Part shown: positions 20,478-20,771 of the stretch, in pieces
How the letters are laid out: each line of letters begins with the position of its first letter
Numbering within the stretch: the first letter of the stretch is position 1
Source: Alphaproteobacteria bacterium
GTDB taxonomy: Bacteria > Pseudomonadota > Alphaproteobacteria > Micavibrionales > UBA2020
Direction of reading: 5' to 3'
Length of the DNA stretch: 20,771 nt
Assembly (NCBI GenBank): GCA_029266795.1
Contig: JAQSWE010000008.1
Coordinates: 1 to 20,771, forward strand
The notes under the pieces: model-generated
Told to the model about the DNA's origin: nothing
Database searches by the model: none
What the model saw: the letters and a program-made list of their open reading frames with translations, nothing else
Translations under genes and position numbers: made by a program

Positions 20478-20771
20478 GCAGTCCTCGAGACATATAAAGG
20501 CAGGGAAAAACGCGCCAAGATACCGGGCACGTTTTATTCTCCACAACTTACGCGCGGCTTGGCAAGCCGTATCATATAACACACGCGTTTTATGAAAAGA
20601 AAACAGCTTTTGTAATTAAATTTCCCCCGACCCCGCCATAGAGTTGCAAAGCTTGCGAAGGCGCATGGACTCGTGATGTTAACCATGCTAACTTTTCAAT
20701 CTGTTAAAAGCAGCATCACCACAAAACGCCATCAGGATGTCGATCAAGCCGGTATTACGGCCGTCATTTAA
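20478..20771. other. Upstream region of the protease operon and possible start of a next gene
   Basis: On the minus strand a weak TTGTGG, 18 nt, TATCTT pair (about 20541-20512) and a hairpin CGGCTT-GGC-AAGCCG (20554-20568) lie before the protease gene; I cannot pick the promoter with confidence. On the plus strand an ATG at 20737 preceded by AGG opens a frame (MSIKPVLRPSF) that runs off the window end. It may be the start of a gene read away from the protease operon, but 11 codons are too few to judge. Confidence 0.3.

Noticed and set aside
19662..20579. 305-codon plus-strand open frame opposite the protease gene
   Set aside because: It lies opposite the catalytic domain with its intact His-Asp-Ser triad.

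Overview
The window looks like about 20.8 kb of a GC-rich alphaproteobacterial chromosome. This rests on the gene families, the gene order around tsaD-gpsA-EVE-acs, sigma70-type promoters and a GCGAAAGC-type palindromic repeat; no rRNA, tRNA, CRISPR array, transposase or integrase is visible. I cannot name the species. The left third (1-7400) is mainly housekeeping on the + strand: the end of an SPFH/band-7 gene with a strong terminator, tsaD and gpsA in one operon, an EVE-domain gene overlapping an unrecognised gene and a P-loop ATPase gene, and acetyl-CoA synthetase. A minus-strand dual-specificity-type phosphatase gene and a paired palindromic repeat sit between gpsA and the EVE gene.

The middle (7400-12750) is a peptidase neighbourhood read on the minus strand. 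Four successive genes each encode an HExxH zinc-peptidase motif: two tandem paralogous membrane proteins (HELGH and HEPGH), a DUF6782-like protein (HEIRH) and an M48/HtpX-like protease (HELSH). A lemA gene follows, the usual partner of that type of M48 protease. lemA and the M48 gene are separated by a plus-strand 105-residue ORF and by a roughly 160-nt stretch that folds into a long interrupted rod, a candidate structured RNA resembling 6S RNA in overall shape. The first three peptidase genes share a near-consensus promoter containing a perfect 9-bp inverted repeat.

The right part (12800-20480), all on the minus strand, is the most unusual. Transcription order is: a secreted trypsin-like protease, a five-TM FHA-domain protein, then (from a new promoter with palindromes) five compact genes, and finally two further ankyrin-repeat genes with their own promoter candidates. 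The five compact genes at 15367-17854 encode proteins of 215, 181, 198, 130 and 98 residues. All five end in a variant of the same basic tail, (T/P/R)-A-(R/S)-F-(T/K)-(R/K), and carry a short (D/E)-(F/M/V)-T motif upstream of it. The first two resemble the Walker B to sensor 2 half of a ClpA/ClpB D2 AAA+ domain but lack a P-loop, and the third and fourth keep weaker traces of the same small-domain helices. I read this as an undescribed tandem family with a shared C-terminal tag, possibly linked to the transmembrane FHA protein and periplasmic protease encoded just upstream. That link is inference from position only.
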